The notes under the pieces are model-generated. The model saw only the letters and a list, made by a program, of their open reading frames with translations. It was not told the origin of the DNA and made no database searches. DNA of 64,000 nucleotides from Heyndrickxia acidiproducens DSM 23148. GTDB taxonomy: Bacteria > Bacillota > Bacilli > Bacillales > Bacillaceae_C. Location of the stretch: contig NZ_KB893976.1 of assembly GCF_000374345.1 (NCBI RefSeq), positions 112,060 through 176,059 of the forward strand. Direction: 5' to 3'. Positions 36,548 through 46,414 of the stretch are shown here, in pieces. Positions within the stretch are counted from its first letter, which is position 1. Every line of letters begins with the position of its first letter. A program made the translations under genes and the position numbers.

Positions 36548-37798
36548 ATGCGAAAAATCATCAATAAGCCGGAAGTATTGGCACCGGCAGGAAACCTGGA
36601 AAAGTTAAAAATGGCGATCCGCTACGGCGCGGATGCGGTTTATATCGGCGGACAAGCTTACGGTCTGCGCTCAAGAGCCGGCAATTTTACGTTTGAAGAA
36701 ATGGGAGAAGGCGTCAGGTTTGCGCATGAGCGGGGATCGAAAGTGTATGTGGCTGCCAATATGGTCGGCCATGAAGGCGATGATGAAGGGGCCGGGGAGT
36801 TTTTCCGTACATTAAAGGAGATTGGCATCGATGCCGTGATCGTGTCTGATCCCGGCTTTATTACGATCTGCATGGAGGAAGCGCCCGGCCTTGCTGTCCA
36901 CCTGTCGACACAAGCTTCCGCGACAAATTATAAAACATTGCAATTTTGGAAACAGGAAGGCTTGGAACGGGTGGTATTGGCCCGGGAAGTCGGATTGGAA
37001 GAAATCCGCGAGATCCGTGCCCATACAGATATCGAGATTGAGGCTTTTGTGCAGGGTGCGATGTGCATTTCGTACTCGGGGCGCTGTGTATTGTCCAACC
37101 ATATGTCCAATCGTGACGCAAACCGCGGGGGGTGTGCCCAGTCATGCCGCTGGAAATACGATTTATTTGAACAGGCAGCAGCGGCCGGCACCAATAGATT
37201 AACGGCTGACGGTGAACCATTTTCAATGAGCGCCGTCGACCTTACCATGATTCACCACGTTCCGGAGTTAATCGAAGCCGGCGTCAACAGTTTTAAAATT
37301 GAAGGCAGAATGAAATCCATTCACTATGTATCAACGGTTGCAAATGTATACCGTGCGATTGTAGATGCCTATTGCGAAGATCCGGACCATTTTCAATTTG
37401 ATCCGGCATGGGAAGAAGAAATTTGGAAAGTCGCACAAAGAGATTTGGCAACCGGGTTTTACTTCGGCGCTCCGGATGAAAATCAGCAGCTGTTCGGGCG
37501 CCCGCGCAAAATTCCAAAATACACCTTTACAGCGCAGGTCCTCGATTATAACCCTGAAACCGGCATCGCAACGCTTGAGCAGCGCAATCATTTTGGCATC
37601 GGTGAAGAAGTTGAATTTTACGGCCCCGGCTTTACATACTTCAAACAGGTGGTAACTGAACTTTGGGATGAAGACGGAAACCGCATCGAACGCGCCCCGA
37701 ATCCGATGATGATTGTTAAAATGGTTGTAGACCGCCCCGTTGAACCGTACTTCCTGATGCGGACGCGCAAAACACCGAGGAACACTGCCCGTGTCTAA
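36548..37798 (+). CDS. U32 family protein, second of pair (TrhP2/YrrO-like)
   Basis: A 416-residue U32 protein beginning KPEVLAPAGNLEKLKMAIRYGADAVYIGG in family style. The signature region (about 166-205) includes GAMCISYSGRC and GGCAQSC, with cysteines 173, 180, 196 and 200 well placed for an iron-sulfur cluster, as known for related U32 enzymes. It starts 12 bases after its partner, so they are co-translated. Proximity to miaB, another tRNA-modifying iron-sulfur enzyme, supports a tRNA role; that is inference. Confidence 0.85.
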   Translation: MRKIINKPEVLAPAGNLEKLKMAIRYGADAVYIGGQAYGLRSRAGNFTFEEMGEGVRFAHERGSKVYVAANMVGHEGDDEGAGEFFRTLKEIGIDAVIVSDPGFITICMEEAPGLAVHLSTQASATNYKTLQFWKQEGLERVVLAREVGLEEIREIRAHTDIEIEAFVQGAMCISYSGRCVLSNHMSNRDANRGGCAQSCRWKYDLFEQAAAAGTNRLTADGEPFSMSAVDLTMIHHVPELIEAGVNSFKIEGRMKSIHYVSTVANVYRAIVDAYCEDPDHFQFDPAWEEEIWKVAQRDLATGFYFGAPDENQQLFGRPRKIPKYTFTAQVLDYNPETGIATLEQRNHFGIGEEVEFYGPGFTYFKQVVTELWDEDGNRIERAPNPMMIVKMVVDRPVEPYFLMRTRKTPRNTARV

Positions 37799-37810
37799 AA
37801 TCAGCCTTTG

Positions 37811-37839
37811 TTGTGTTCAGCCAAAAAACCATTTATACT
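37811..37839 (+). promoter_or_regulatory. SigmaA promoter of miaB
   Basis: -35 TTGTGT (37811-37816), 17-base spacer, -10 TATACT (37834-37839), giving a leader of about 115 bases. Confidence 0.65.
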
Positions 37840-37902
37840 AGTACCATACCGACGCTTGTTGCGTTGGAGGCCATTTGCCTGGATTTTCCGGGCGGATTTG
37901 CT

Positions 37903-37938
37903 TTTACATCGTACCGCACGGAGCGGTGCAAATGTAAA
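37903..37938 (+). promoter_or_regulatory. Leader hairpin immediately upstream of the miaB ribosome site
   Basis: TTTACAT (37903-37909) pairs with ATGTAAA (37932-37938) and ACCGC (37913-37917) with GCGGT (37923-37927). The ribosome site AAAGGAG starts 8 bases later. It could affect initiation or 5' decay. Confidence 0.45.
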
Positions 37939-37960
37939 GAAAGAAAGAAAGGAGATTCCC

Positions 37961-39508
37961 ATGAATGAAAAACAGCGTTTGGAACAGGAACAAGTAAAAA
38001 CTGCAGCGCCTGCGGACAAAAAATCCGAAAAGGACTACAGCAAATACTTTCAGTCTGTTTATATTCCGCCGAATTTAAAAGAAGCACGAAAACGCGGAAG
38101 AGCGGAAGTCAAATACCAAAAAGATTTTCAAATTGAAGAAGAATTTAAAGGCATGGGGGACGGGTTGAAATTTTATATCCGGACTTACGGCTGCCAAATG
38201 AACGAACATGATACGGAAGTCATGGCTGGAATTTTCATGCAGCTCGGCTATGAACCGACCGATACACCGGAAAATGCAGATGTTGTCCTCTTAAACACAT
38301 GTGCGATCCGTGAAAACGCCGAAAATAAAGTGTTTGGTGAAATCGGCCACTTAAAACCTTTGAAAATGGAAAACCCGAATATGCTGATCGGCGTTTGCGG
38401 CTGCATGTCCCAGGAAGAGTCTGTTGTCAATAAAATTTTGCAAAAACATCCGCAGGTCGATATGATTTTCGGGACCCATAACATCCACCGCCTGCCGCAT
38501 ATTTTAAAAGAAGCCTATATGTCAAAAGCGATGGTCGTTGAAGTCTGGTCCAAAGAAGGCGATGTCATCGAGAGCCTGCCAAAAGTGCGCAAAGGTAAAA
38601 TTAAGGCCTGGGTGAATATCATGTACGGCTGTGATAAATTCTGCACTTACTGCATCGTGCCGTATACGCGCGGGAAAGAACGCTCCCGGCTCCCTGAAGA
38701 CATCATCAGGGAAGTGCGCGAACTGGCAGCACAGGGCTATCAGGAAATCACGCTGCTCGGCCAAAACGTCAATGCCTACGGAAAAGATTTTGAAGACATT
38801 ACATATGGCCTTGGGGACTTGATGGATGACCTGCGCAAAATTGATATCCCGCGTGTCCGCTTCACAACAAGCCATCCGCGTGATTTTGATGACCGTTTGA
38901 TTGAAGTATTGGCCAAAAAGGGCAACCTGGTCGAACATATCCATCTCCCGGTTCAATCGGGTTCAAGCGATATCCTGAAAATCATGGGCCGTAAATACAC
39001 ACGGGAGCAGTATTTGGAACTCGTGCGCAAAATCAAAGCGGCGATTCCCGATGTGGCTTTAACCACGGATATCATTGTCGGCTTCCCGAATGAAACAGAT
39101 GAACAATTTGAAGAAACACTTTCTCTGTATAAAGAGGTCGGCTTTGAAACAGCCTACACCTTTATTTATTCACCGCGTGAAGGCACACCTGCAGCAAAAA
39201 TGAAAGACAATATTCCAATGGAAGTCAAGAAAGAGCGCCTGCAGCGTTTGAATGAGGTTGTAAACGCCTATTCCAAAGCAGCCATGGAAAAATACGAAGG
39301 ACAGACTGTCGAAGTGCTCGTGGAAGGCGAAAGCAAGCACAATCCGGAAGTTTTGGCGGGCTATACACGAAAAAACAAACTGGTCAATTTTAAAGGGCCG
39401 AAGTCTGCCATCGGTAAGCTGGTAAAAGTTAAAATCACGGAAGCCAAAACCTGGTCGCTTGACGGTGAAATGGTTGATGCGGCTGATACACTTGAGGTGA
39501 ATGCCTGA
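37961..39508 (+). CDS. miaB: tRNA-2-methylthio-N6-isopentenyladenosine-37 synthase MiaB
   Basis: MiaB adds the methylthio group to i6A37 of tRNAs, the step after MiaA (also in this window). The ATG at 37961 gives 515 residues with the usual Bacillus N-terminal extension. The N-terminal cluster cysteines are in [17 protein letters not shown] and CGCMSQE; the radical-SAM motif [10 protein letters not shown] lies near residue 224; a TRAM domain is C-terminal. The stop shares a base with the ricA start. RicA has been linked to MiaB function in B. subtilis. Confidence 0.97.
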   Translation: MNEKQRLEQEQVKTAAPADKKSEKDYSKYFQSVYIPPNLKEARKRGRAEVKYQKDFQIEEEFKGMGDGLKFYIRTYGCQMNEHDTEVMAGIFMQLGYEPTDTPENADVVLLNTCAIRENAENKVFGEIGHLKPLKMENPNMLIGVCGCMSQEESVVNKILQKHPQVDMIFGTHNIHRLPHILKEAYMSKAMVVEVWSKEGDVIESLPKVRKGKIKAWVNIMYGCDKFCTYCIVPYTRGKERSRLPEDIIREVRELAAQGYQEITLLGQNVNAYGKDFEDITYGLGDLMDDLRKIDIPRVRFTTSHPRDFDDRLIEVLAKKGNLVEHIHLPVQSGSSDILKIMGRKYTREQYLELVRKIKAAIPDVALTTDIIVGFPNETDEQFEETLSLYKEVGFETAYTFIYSPREGTPAAKMKDNIPMEVKKERLQRLNEVVNAYSKAAMEKYEGQTVEVLVEGESKHNPEVLAGYTRKNKLVNFKGPKSAIGKLVKVKITEAKTWSLDGEMVDAADTLEVNA

Positions 39509-39948
39509 TGGAGAAGTTTACGAAAGATGATATTGTCGCAAAAGCAGCGGAACTTGCCAAGATGATTGCGGAAACGGATGAAGTCGATTATTTCAAACGG
39601 GCGGAAGCGCAAATCAATGAAAATCAGAAGGTCCGTAAAATCATTGCCAGTATCAAAAGCCTGCAGAAACAGGCCGTAAACTTCCAGCATTATGGAAAAA
39701 CAGAGGCACTAAAAAAGGTAGAAGCAAAAATTGACCAATTGGAAGCAGAATTGAACGGGATTCCGGTTGTACAGGAATTCAAACAATCACAGGTTGATGT
39801 AAATGACCTTTTGCAAATTGTGACCAACACCATTTCCAATACTGTTACAGATGAAATCATTGTTTCAACCGGCGGCGACCTGCTAAATGGCCGGACCGGT
39901 TCACAGATCAGGCATTCATCCGGAAGTAAGGATGAATCTGTCTTTTAA
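39508..39948 (+). CDS. ricA: RicA (YmcA), subunit of the RicAFT RNA-processing complex
   Basis: RicA with RicF (YlbF) and RicT (YaaT) forms an iron-sulfur complex that directs RNase Y cleavage and affects Spo0A phosphorylation, competence and biofilms. The 146-residue helical protein has the conserved EVDYFKRAEAQINEN and STGGDLLNGRTGS regions. The C-terminus IRHSSGSKDESVF has no cysteine, and there is none in the whole protein; B. subtilis YmcA, as I recall it, ends with a cysteine-containing tail. The start overlaps the miaB stop. Confidence 0.93.
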   Translation: MEKFTKDDIVAKAAELAKMIAETDEVDYFKRAEAQINENQKVRKIIASIKSLQKQAVNFQHYGKTEALKKVEAKIDQLEAELNGIPVVQEFKQSQVDVNDLLQIVTNTISNTVTDEIIVSTGGDLLNGRTGSQIRHSSGSKDESVF

Positions 39949-39960
39949 AGCAAATTTTCA

Positions 39961-40002
39961 AAAGCGGTGTCTGCTAAAACCAAAAGCAGACACCGCTTTT
40001 TT
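39961..40002 (+). terminator. Terminator after ricA
   Basis: AAAGCGGTGTCTGCT and AGCAGACACCGCTTT make a 15-pair stem, followed by TTT. Confidence 0.93.
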
Positions 40003-40249
40003 GCACCCAAAACTTACCCCGTCTCCACTGTTTGCAGGAAAAGAAGCTGTATGCTTGCCCACTGCGGCCATGAAAACCATTCAGACAGCCTCAGGTTTCC
40101 GGTAAGCGGCACATCCCGCCCTCTCCTACATATAATGAAAGTACCCAACAGACCTTGCCGCCTGTGCCGGTTGTGCTTTAAAAGTTTGGCACACCAGCCT
40201 GGGTAAAAGCATAGGATGAAATGAAAATAAATGAGGAGGGTTCGCTCGA
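40003..40249. other. ricA-cotE intergenic region
   Basis: No gene is seen. Only the SigmaK-type promoter candidate near 40190-40218 and the cotE ribosome site (GAGGAGG near 40232) stand out. A CATATAAT at 40129-40136 resembles a SigmaE -10 but has no matching -35. Confidence 0.5.
40190..40218 (+). promoter_or_regulatory. Candidate SigmaK promoter of cotE
   Basis: CACA (40190-40193), 16-base spacer, CATAGGATG (40210-40218): mACm-N16-CATAnnnTA with one mismatch, the same variant as before dpaA. B. subtilis cotE has a SigmaK-dependent promoter. Confidence 0.5.
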
Positions 40250-40789
40250 ATGGCAGAATATAGAGAAATTATTACGAAAGCAGTCGTTGCGAAAGGCCGC
40301 AAATTTACACAGTCCAATCACACGATTTGCCCGCCGCAACATCCATCGAGCATTTTGGGTTGCTGGATCATCAACCATAAGTATGAAGCCAAAAAAGTCG
40401 ATAAAAAAGTCGAAATCCGCGGCTCGTACGATGTCAACATTTGGTACTCCCACAATGACAATACACGGACATCGGTAATGTCGGAAAAAGTGGAGTATAC
40501 CGATACCGTAAAATTAAACTACCGGGATCCGGATTGCCTTGATGACAAGGAAGTCATCGCCAGCGTGCTCCAGCAGCCTAATTGCATCGAAGCGGTTATT
40601 TCACCAAACGGGAATAAAATCATTGTCAATGTCGAAAGGGAATTTCTCGTCGAGGTGATTGGCGAGACAAAGGTTTGCGTTGCGATCCACCCGGATGGCT
40701 GCGACTCCGATGATGAGTGGGAAGAAGAAAACGGAGATGAATTTGAAGAATTAAACCCCGACTTTTTAGTGGGAACGGAAGAAGAATAA
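40250..40789 (+). CDS. cotE: Outer spore coat morphogenetic protein CotE
   Basis: CotE organises the outer spore coat around the forespore. The 179-residue protein starts [20 protein letters not shown] and ends in the acidic tail ([14 protein letters not shown]) typical of the family. The ATG follows GAGGAGG. It is monocistronic with a terminator downstream, and mother-cell expression is expected. Confidence 0.97.
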   Translation: MAEYREIITKAVVAKGRKFTQSNHTICPPQHPSSILGCWIINHKYEAKKVDKKVEIRGSYDVNIWYSHNDNTRTSVMSEKVEYTDTVKLNYRDPDCLDDKEVIASVLQQPNCIEAVISPNGNKIIVNVEREFLVEVIGETKVCVAIHPDGCDSDDEWEEENGDEFEELNPDFLVGTEEE

Positions 40790-40799
40790 GTGAAACCTG

Positions 40800-40831
40800 A
40801 CTAGGAGCTTTTAAAGCACTCCTAGTTTTTT
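40800..40831 (+). terminator. Terminator after cotE
   Basis: ACTAGGAG and CTCCTAGT pair with an 11-base loop and are followed by TTTTTC. Confidence 0.9.
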
Positions 40832-40868
40832 CTTGTATTTGAAATGTATGAAGGCACTCCGGAAATTA

Positions 40869-40877
40869 TGTTATAAT
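40869..40877 (+). promoter_or_regulatory. Extended -10 promoter of mutSL
   Basis: TGTTATAAT (TATAAT 40872-40877) lies about 70 bases before the mutS start, without a clear -35. Confidence 0.55.
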
Positions 40878-40948
40878 AAACAGTACTGAAAACGAAAAAC
40901 AGCACGAAAGCTGTGTATGATGAAAGCAATGAAAGGATTTTGGTAAGA

Positions 40949-43561
40949 ATGGCTGCTTACACTCCAATGATCCAGCAGTATTTACAAGTAAAGGCGGAAT
41001 ACCAGGATGCCTTTTTATTTTTTCGCCTCGGCGATTTTTACGAAATGTTTTTCGAGGACGCGATTAAAGCATCCCAGGAATTGGAAATTACCCTTACAAG
41101 CAGGGATGGGGGCTCGGAGGAAAGAATCCCGATGTGCGGGGTTCCCTACCATTCTGCAACGAATTATATTGAACAATTGATTGACAAGGGCTACAAAGTC
41201 GCGATCTGCGAGCAATTGGAAGATCCAAAATTGGCAAAGGGCGTTGTCAAACGTGAAGTAATCCAACTGATAACGCCTGGCACAATGATGGAAGGGAGAA
41301 GCCTTTCGGAAAAAGAGAACCATTATATTGCCTCCATTACCGCTTTTCCAGATGATTTCTATACGCTTGTATATATCGATTTAACGACCGGGGAAAACCG
41401 TGCCACCATGATCAATGGCACTTTTAATGAAGTGTTCAGCGAGCTGTCTGTGATTGGTGCAAAAGAAGTTGTTTTAGATCGCGATTTCCCCGAAACCTAC
41501 TGCAAGACTTTGCGTGACGGCGGAAATCTGGCTATTTCTTATGAAACGGATACCGAAGTAAAAGAAGAATTTTCGCGGCTGCTTAAGGAACTGGATTCGG
41601 AAAAGCTGAAACTATCGGTTTCACGCCTCTTAAACTATTTATTCCGCACACAGAAAAGAAGCCTGGACCATTTGCAGCCCGTTGAGGTGTATGAAGTCCG
41701 CCAATATTTGAAAATGGACTATTATTCAAAGCGTAACCTTGAACTGACGGAGACCATCCGGACACAGGGGAAAAAGGGGTCGCTGCTTTGGCTTTTGGAT
41801 GAAACGATGACTGCAATGGGGGCGCGGCTGTTAAAACAATGGATCGACAGGCCGCTGCTGAAGAAAGAAAAAATTGAGCAGCGTTTGTCCATGGTTGAAA
41901 CCTTTTTAAGCCATTATTTCGAAAGGCAGGATTTAAGGGAACGGCTCAAGGAAGTATACGACCTGGAAAGGCTGGCGGGCAGGGTTGCATTTGGCAATGT
42001 AAACGCCCGGGATTTAATCCAGCTGAAATCCTCCCTCCAGCAGGTTCCGGGCATCCGGGCAGTTATCGGGAGCCTTGGCAGCACAGAAAGCGAAAAACTC
42101 GCCGCCCGCCTTGATCCGTGCGAAGAGCTGACAGATCTGCTGGAACGCGCTATTGATGACAATCCGCCGGTGTCTGTGAAAGAAGGCGGGATGATTCGTG
42201 ACGGCTACCATGAAGAACTCGACCGTTACCGTGATGCGAGCCGCAATGGCAAGACATGGATCGCAAGTCTTGAACAGGAGGAACGGAAACGGACCGGGAT
42301 AAAATCGCTGAAAATAGGCTATAACAGGGTATTCGGCTATTATATCGAAGTCACAAAGGCCAACCTCCATTTGCTGGAAGAGGGCCGCTACGAGCGCAAG
42401 CAGACGTTAACAAATGCAGAAAGATACATCACACCCGAACTGAAAGAAAAAGAAGCGCTGATCTTGCAGGCGGAAGAAAAAAGCATTGAATTGGAATATG
42501 AGTTGTTTACGGACATCCGCGACCACGTGAAAGAATTCATCCCGCGTTTGCAGAGCCTGGCAAAAGCGGTCAGCGCGATCGATGTCCTCCAGTGCTTCGC
42601 GACCGTCAGTGAGAATCGCCATTATGTAAAACCAAGCCTCGATCCGGAAGGCAACTTGAAAATAAAGGACGGCCGCCATCCGGTTGTTGAAAAAGTGCTT
42701 GACACCCAAAGCTATGTACCAAATGACTGTGTAATGGACAAGGACCGGAAAATATTATTGATCACAGGCCCGAATATGTCAGGGAAAAGCACGTTTATGC
42801 GGCAGATTGCCCTAATGGCGATATTAGCGCAAATGGGTTGTTACGTTCCGGCGGGGGAAGCGGTTCTGCCGGTCTTTGACCAGATTTTTACGCGCATCGG
42901 GGCGGCGGATGATTTGATATCCGGACAGAGCACGTTTATGGTGGAAATGCTTGAAGCCAAAAATGCGATTGCCCATGCGACAAAAAACAGTTTAATTTTA
43001 TTCGACGAAATCGGGCGCGGCACATCGACGTATGACGGAATGGCGCTTGCGCAGGCGATGATTGAATATATCCACGACAAGATCGGCGCAAAAACCCTGT
43101 TTTCAACACATTACCATGAACTGACTGCACTTGAAGCGGAGCTGGACAAGCTCCACAATATCCATGTCAGTGCAATGGAGCAAAACGGCAAAGTTGTCTT
43201 TTTGCATAAAATCAAAGAAGGGCCGGCAGATAAGAGCTACGGGATCCACGTTGCCCAGCTGGCAGGTCTGCCCCGTGATGTAATTCACCGCGCCCAGAAA
43301 ATATTAAACAAACTTGAAAACCAGGATGAAAAGCCGGCACAGCATCCGGAACCGAAACAGGAAACAGCAACTGCTGAGGAGACACTGGAGGCGCCTGCCC
43401 AGCTGTCATTTTTTGCGGAACCGGAAGAGAAGCCACGCAAAGCGCTGTCTGCAAAAGAAAGAAAAGTGCTGGAAAAAATCAGGGAACTGGATCTGCTCGA
43501 AATGAACCCGCTCCAGGCGATGAATACCCTCTATGAAATCCATAAGAAACTAAAAGATTAG
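40949..43561 (+). CDS. mutS: DNA mismatch repair protein MutS
   Basis: MutS recognises mismatches and recruits MutL. The ATG at 40949, after AAAGGA (40932-40937), gives 870 residues beginning [15 protein letters not shown]. The mismatch-contacting FYEMF motif (residues about 29-33) and the ATPase Walker [10 protein letters not shown] (near 606) are present; the linker near residue 800 carries LSFFAE, similar to beta-clamp-binding motifs. Upstream in-frame codons lack a ribosome site. mutL starts 14 bases downstream. Confidence 0.97.
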   Translation: MAAYTPMIQQYLQVKAEYQDAFLFFRLGDFYEMFFEDAIKASQELEITLTSRDGGSEERIPMCGVPYHSATNYIEQLIDKGYKVAICEQLEDPKLAKGVVKREVIQLITPGTMMEGRSLSEKENHYIASITAFPDDFYTLVYIDLTTGENRATMINGTFNEVFSELSVIGAKEVVLDRDFPETYCKTLRDGGNLAISYETDTEVKEEFSRLLKELDSEKLKLSVSRLLNYLFRTQKRSLDHLQPVEVYEVRQYLKMDYYSKRNLELTETIRTQGKKGSLLWLLDETMTAMGARLLKQWIDRPLLKKEKIEQRLSMVETFLSHYFERQDLRERLKEVYDLERLAGRVAFGNVNARDLIQLKSSLQQVPGIRAVIGSLGSTESEKLAARLDPCEELTDLLERAIDDNPPVSVKEGGMIRDGYHEELDRYRDASRNGKTWIASLEQEERKRTGIKSLKIGYNRVFGYYIEVTKANLHLLEEGRYERKQTLTNAERYITPELKEKEALILQAEEKSIELEYELFTDIRDHVKEFIPRLQSLAKAVSAIDVLQCFATVSENRHYVKPSLDPEGNLKIKDGRHPVVEKVLDTQSYVPNDCVMDKDRKILLITGPNMSGKSTFMRQIALMAILAQMGCYVPAGEAVLPVFDQIFTRIGAADDLISGQSTFMVEMLEAKNAIAHATKNSLILFDEIGRGTSTYDGMALAQAMIEYIHDKIGAKTLFSTHYHELTALEAELDKLHNIHVSAMEQNGKVVFLHKIKEGPADKSYGIHVAQLAGLPRDVIHRAQKILNKLENQDEKPAQHPEPKQETATAEETLEAPAQLSFFAEPEEKPRKALSAKERKVLEKIRELDLLEMNPLQAMNTLYEIHKKLKD

Positions 43562-43575
43562 GTGGTGACGATTCG

Positions 43576-45480
43576 TTGGGGAAAATTGTCCAGTTAGACG
43601 AATGGCTTTCGAACCGGATTGCAGCCGGCGAGGTAGTGGAACGCCCCGCTTCTGTCGTAAAAGAACTGGCGGAAAATGCCATTGATGCGAAAAGTACGGT
43701 GATCGAGATTGATGTCGAAGAAGCCGGCCTTCAAAAGATCCATATTATTGACAATGGCTCAGGCATCGAACCGGAAGATGTGGAACTTGCCTTTTCGCGC
43801 CACGCGACGAGCAAAATTAAAAATGAAAGAGATTTGTTCCGCATCCGCTCGCTTGGGTTCCGCGGCGAGGCCCTGCCGAGTATCGCTGCGGTTGCGCGCG
43901 TTGAAATGACGAGTTCAACCGGCGAGGGCCCTGGCACAAGGGTCGTCATTGAAGGCGGGAACTGGATTGCCCATGAAAAAGCGCCAAGCCGCAAAGGAAC
44001 GGAAATTACCGTTACCAATTTGTTTTACAACACGCCGGCGCGGCTGAAATATATGAAAACGATCCATACAGAACTTGGCAATATTACCGATGTTGTGAAC
44101 CGGTTGGCGCTTGCCCATCCCGATGTTTCGTTCCGTTTGCGCCACGGCGACAGAATGCTGCTGCAAACGAACGGGAACGGCGATGTGCGCCAGGTTCTCG
44201 CTTCCATTTACGGTGTGAATATCGCAAAGAAAATGATTCCGATCCACGCCGAAACGCTTGACTTTGATATCAGCGGATATATTGCCCTTCCGGAAATTAC
44301 GAGAGCGTCGCGCAATTATATCTCAACGTTGATTAACGGCCGTTTTATTAAAAATTATGCACTTGTAAAGGCGATTCTTGAAGGCTATCATACTTTGCTG
44401 CCGATCGGGCGTTTTCCAATTGTACTGTTGTCTGCTAAAATGGACCCGGTTTTGGTAGATGCCAATGTCCATCCTTCGAAGCTGGAGGTGCGCTTGAGCA
44501 AAGAGAAAGAGCTTTGCCAAGCGATTGATGGAACAATTAAAGCGGCATTTAAAAAACAAAAATTAATACCTGCCGGGATGCAAAAACCACTGGAAAAGCA
44601 GAAAACAGAACAAGTGGCCTTCCAGCTTGACCATTTGCCCGCTCCGGTAGAAAAGAACCCGGCCGGCCGGGAAAGAAAGTCCGGTGCTCCGATTTATTCG
44701 CATAAAGAAGCACTGCTGCCAAAACAGGAAATGCAAAAATTGTACGAGCGGGAGGAAAAGGAACCGGCTGTGCAGCCTGAACAGCCGCAGCAGACAGGGG
44801 AAACGGTTTTTCCGGACGCAGTTTTTGAAGAAAAGGAAGATGCCCCGTTTGACTTTACGGAAGCGGAGCAGACAATTGCTCAAGAAAACCCGGCACCCCG
44901 CGTTCCGCCGCTGTATCCGATCGGGCAGATGCACGGCACCTATATTTTCGCACAAAATGAAAACGGCTTGTATATCATTGACCAGCACGCCGCCCAGGAA
45001 AGAATCAAATACGAATTTTTCCGCGAGAAAGTCGGTGAGGTCAAAAAAGAACTGCAGGACATGCTCGTACCGCTGACGCTCGAATACGCAACAGATGAGT
45101 CCATTAAAATCCAGGAAAACCTCGATGCTTTAAAAGAAGTCGGCGTTTTTCTGGAACCGTTCGGCCACAACAGTTTCATCGTCCGCTCGCATCCGGCCTG
45201 GTTTCCGAAAAACGAAGAAAAAGAAGTCATTGAAGAAATGATCGAGCAGCTGCTCACGATGAAAAAGGTCGATATTAAAAAATTGCGGGAAGACGCGGCA
45301 ATCATGATGAGCTGCAAAGGATCGATTAAAGCGAACCACCATTTGCGAAATGACGAAATCCAGGCGCTCCTCGATGCGCTCAGAATGTCATCCGACCCAT
45401 TTACATGCCCGCACGGCCGCCCGATTATCATTCACTACTCGGTGTATGAATTGGAGAAGATGTTTAAACGCGTGATGTAA
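43576..45480 (+). CDS. mutL: DNA mismatch repair protein MutL (endonuclease type)
   Basis: A 634-residue GHKL ATPase ([33 protein letters not shown]) with a C-terminal nicking domain. The endonuclease motif [12 protein letters not shown] (near 469-480) fits DQHA(X)2E(X)4E, as expected in bacteria without MutH. The linker is rich in Glu, Pro and Gln. The TTG start follows AGGTGGTGA. A strong terminator ends the mutSL unit. Confidence 0.97.
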   Translation: MGKIVQLDEWLSNRIAAGEVVERPASVVKELAENAIDAKSTVIEIDVEEAGLQKIHIIDNGSGIEPEDVELAFSRHATSKIKNERDLFRIRSLGFRGEALPSIAAVARVEMTSSTGEGPGTRVVIEGGNWIAHEKAPSRKGTEITVTNLFYNTPARLKYMKTIHTELGNITDVVNRLALAHPDVSFRLRHGDRMLLQTNGNGDVRQVLASIYGVNIAKKMIPIHAETLDFDISGYIALPEITRASRNYISTLINGRFIKNYALVKAILEGYHTLLPIGRFPIVLLSAKMDPVLVDANVHPSKLEVRLSKEKELCQAIDGTIKAAFKKQKLIPAGMQKPLEKQKTEQVAFQLDHLPAPVEKNPAGRERKSGAPIYSHKEALLPKQEMQKLYEREEKEPAVQPEQPQQTGETVFPDAVFEEKEDAPFDFTEAEQTIAQENPAPRVPPLYPIGQMHGTYIFAQNENGLYIIDQHAAQERIKYEFFREKVGEVKKELQDMLVPLTLEYATDESIKIQENLDALKEVGVFLEPFGHNSFIVRSHPAWFPKNEEKEVIEEMIEQLLTMKKVDIKKLREDAAIMMSCKGSIKANHHLRNDEIQALLDALRMSSDPFTCPHGRPIIIHYSVYELEKMFKRVM

Positions 45481-45490
45481 TTTCTCGTTA

Positions 45491-45526
45491 CGAACCCCCT
45501 TGGTAAATAAGGGGGTTCGATTTTTT
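45491..45526 (+). terminator. Terminator after mutL
   Basis: CGAACCCCCTT and AAGGGGGTTCG pair with a 7-base loop, followed by TTTTTT. Confidence 0.93.
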
Positions 45527-45687
45527 AGGGGTTATTGACCACACCTCAAACTAATTACGATGCAAAGGGGCATTTTCTTTACCCACATGCACAAGAACGA
45601 CGGAGTCAATGGTTTTTACTTTGCTTAATCATATTCATCTCAAATTCTGTGTACCGGTACTGTTGACATGCCATACAAAAATCATAG

Positions 45688-45717
45688 TTGACAGGGTGGA
45701 ATAATCAGTTATATACT
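45688..45717 (+). promoter_or_regulatory. SigmaA promoter of the S-box transcript
   Basis: -35 TTGACA (45688-45693), 18-base spacer, -10 TATACT (45712-45717). Start is predicted about 25 bases before the aptamer. Confidence 0.7.
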
Positions 45718-45748
45718 TAAACCAACATATCCTTACATTTAAATTAAA

Positions 45749-45850
45749 CTTATCCAGAGAGGCGGAGGGATTGGCCCGATGAAGCCTCAGCAACCGGCCG
45801 TTTGGCACGGTGCTAATTCCAATAAGCAATTCATTGGCTTTAAAGATAAG
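45749..45850 (+). ncRNA. SAM-I riboswitch aptamer (S-box)
   Basis: All hallmark segments are present in order: AGAGAGGCGGAGGGA, GATGAAGCC, CAGCAACC and GGTGCTAATTCC. The closing P1 helix is CTTATC (45749-45754) with GATAAG (45845-45850). A terminator follows. S-adenosylmethionine binding should favour termination and lower expression of the downstream small gene. Confidence 0.95.
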
Positions 45851-45869
45851 TTGAGGCGACTCTGATCAT

Positions 45870-45907
45870 AAAACCCCTCTTCTTGTCTTTTGAAGCGGGG
45901 TTTTATT
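45870..45907 (+). terminator. S-box expression-platform terminator
   Basis: AAAACCCC (45870-45877) pairs with GGGGTTTT, with an inner CTTC/GAAG, followed by ATTTTT. It lies 20 bases after the aptamer and about 30 bases before the small gene's start. Confidence 0.88.
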
Positions 45908-45935
45908 TTTGGGTTCTGAAAAGGAGAGATGTAAA

Positions 45936-46139
45936 ATGAACAGTTTGACTGAAAAAGCATTAGAAAAAAGGCGTAATGAACTGATTGACAGGTTGATTGC
46001 ATTCCATGTTTATAAAAAAGAGGGCAGGCATCTTTTTGAGCTGACACTGCCGGAATTGGAGGACGAATACAAATCAATCCAAACACAGGTGCATCCCCAC
46101 AGCGGCTGGGAATCCCTCCGCTGGTGCCGCAGAAAATAA
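45936..46139 (+). CDS. Fur-regulated basic protein-like small protein (FbpA-like) under an S-box
   Basis: A 67-residue basic protein starting MNSLTEKALEKRRNELIDRL and containing GRHLFELTLPELEDEYK, which resembles the FbpA family of small Fur-regulated proteins of B. subtilis (implicated with FsrA in the iron-sparing response). The ATG at 45936 follows AAGGAGAG with 7-base spacing; the longer frame lies in the riboswitch terminator. What is odd is the control region: it is a SAM-I riboswitch and I see no Fur box. Family assignment is by motif recall and moderate in strength. Confidence 0.75.
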   Translation: MNSLTEKALEKRRNELIDRLIAFHVYKKEGRHLFELTLPELEDEYKSIQTQVHPHSGWESLRWCRRK

Positions 46140-46151
46140 ACAGCGCCCGTA

Positions 46152-46307
46152 TTATTTTCCTTTATCGAACTGGTCTACGGTTCCCTCGTTGTATACGTCC
46201 ATCATTTGTTTTTGGGTGATGTCCAGCCCTTTATCATTTGGCAGTAATGGTTTGCTTTTATGTTTATCCTGGTCTTTTATGGAGACAACGGATTTTTTAC
46301 CGTCCAT
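46152..46307 (-). CDS. Unrecognised 51-residue hydrophilic protein with forespore-type promoter candidate
   Basis: The frame encodes a 51-residue, Lys/Asp-rich, cysteine-free protein starting MDGKKSVVSIKDQDKHKSKP and ending VDQFDKGK. GAAAGGTG precedes the ATG by 8 bases. Upstream on the same strand, CGGATA-N18-CATACTA (46340-46370) resembles SigmaG/SigmaF promoters. I do not recognise the family. Small size, hydrophilicity and promoter type suggest a minor spore protein; this is inference. Confidence 0.6.
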   Translation of the reverse strand: MDGKKSVVSIKDQDKHKSKPLLPNDKGLDITQKQMMDVYNEGTVDQFDKGK

Positions 46308-46339
46308 GTTTGCCACACCTTTCTAAATCAGTGTGCACT

Positions 46340-46370
46340 TAGTATGAACCGTGAGGGCGAAACCTATCCG
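46340..46370 (-). promoter_or_regulatory. Candidate SigmaF/SigmaG promoter
   Basis: On the minus strand, CGGATA (46370-46365), an 18-base spacer and CATACTA (46346-46340). The -10 is a perfect match to the forespore consensus; the -35 matches TGAATA at 4 of 6. Confidence 0.4.
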
Positions 46371-46414
46371 GCCAGGCGCAATGGCAGCAATCTGCAGGAT
46401 TTAAAGCCCGTCCA

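Noticed and set aside
37808..37960. N-terminal extension of miaB from 37808
   Set aside because: It crosses the miaB promoter and leader hairpin; the ATG at 37961 has a strong ribosome site.
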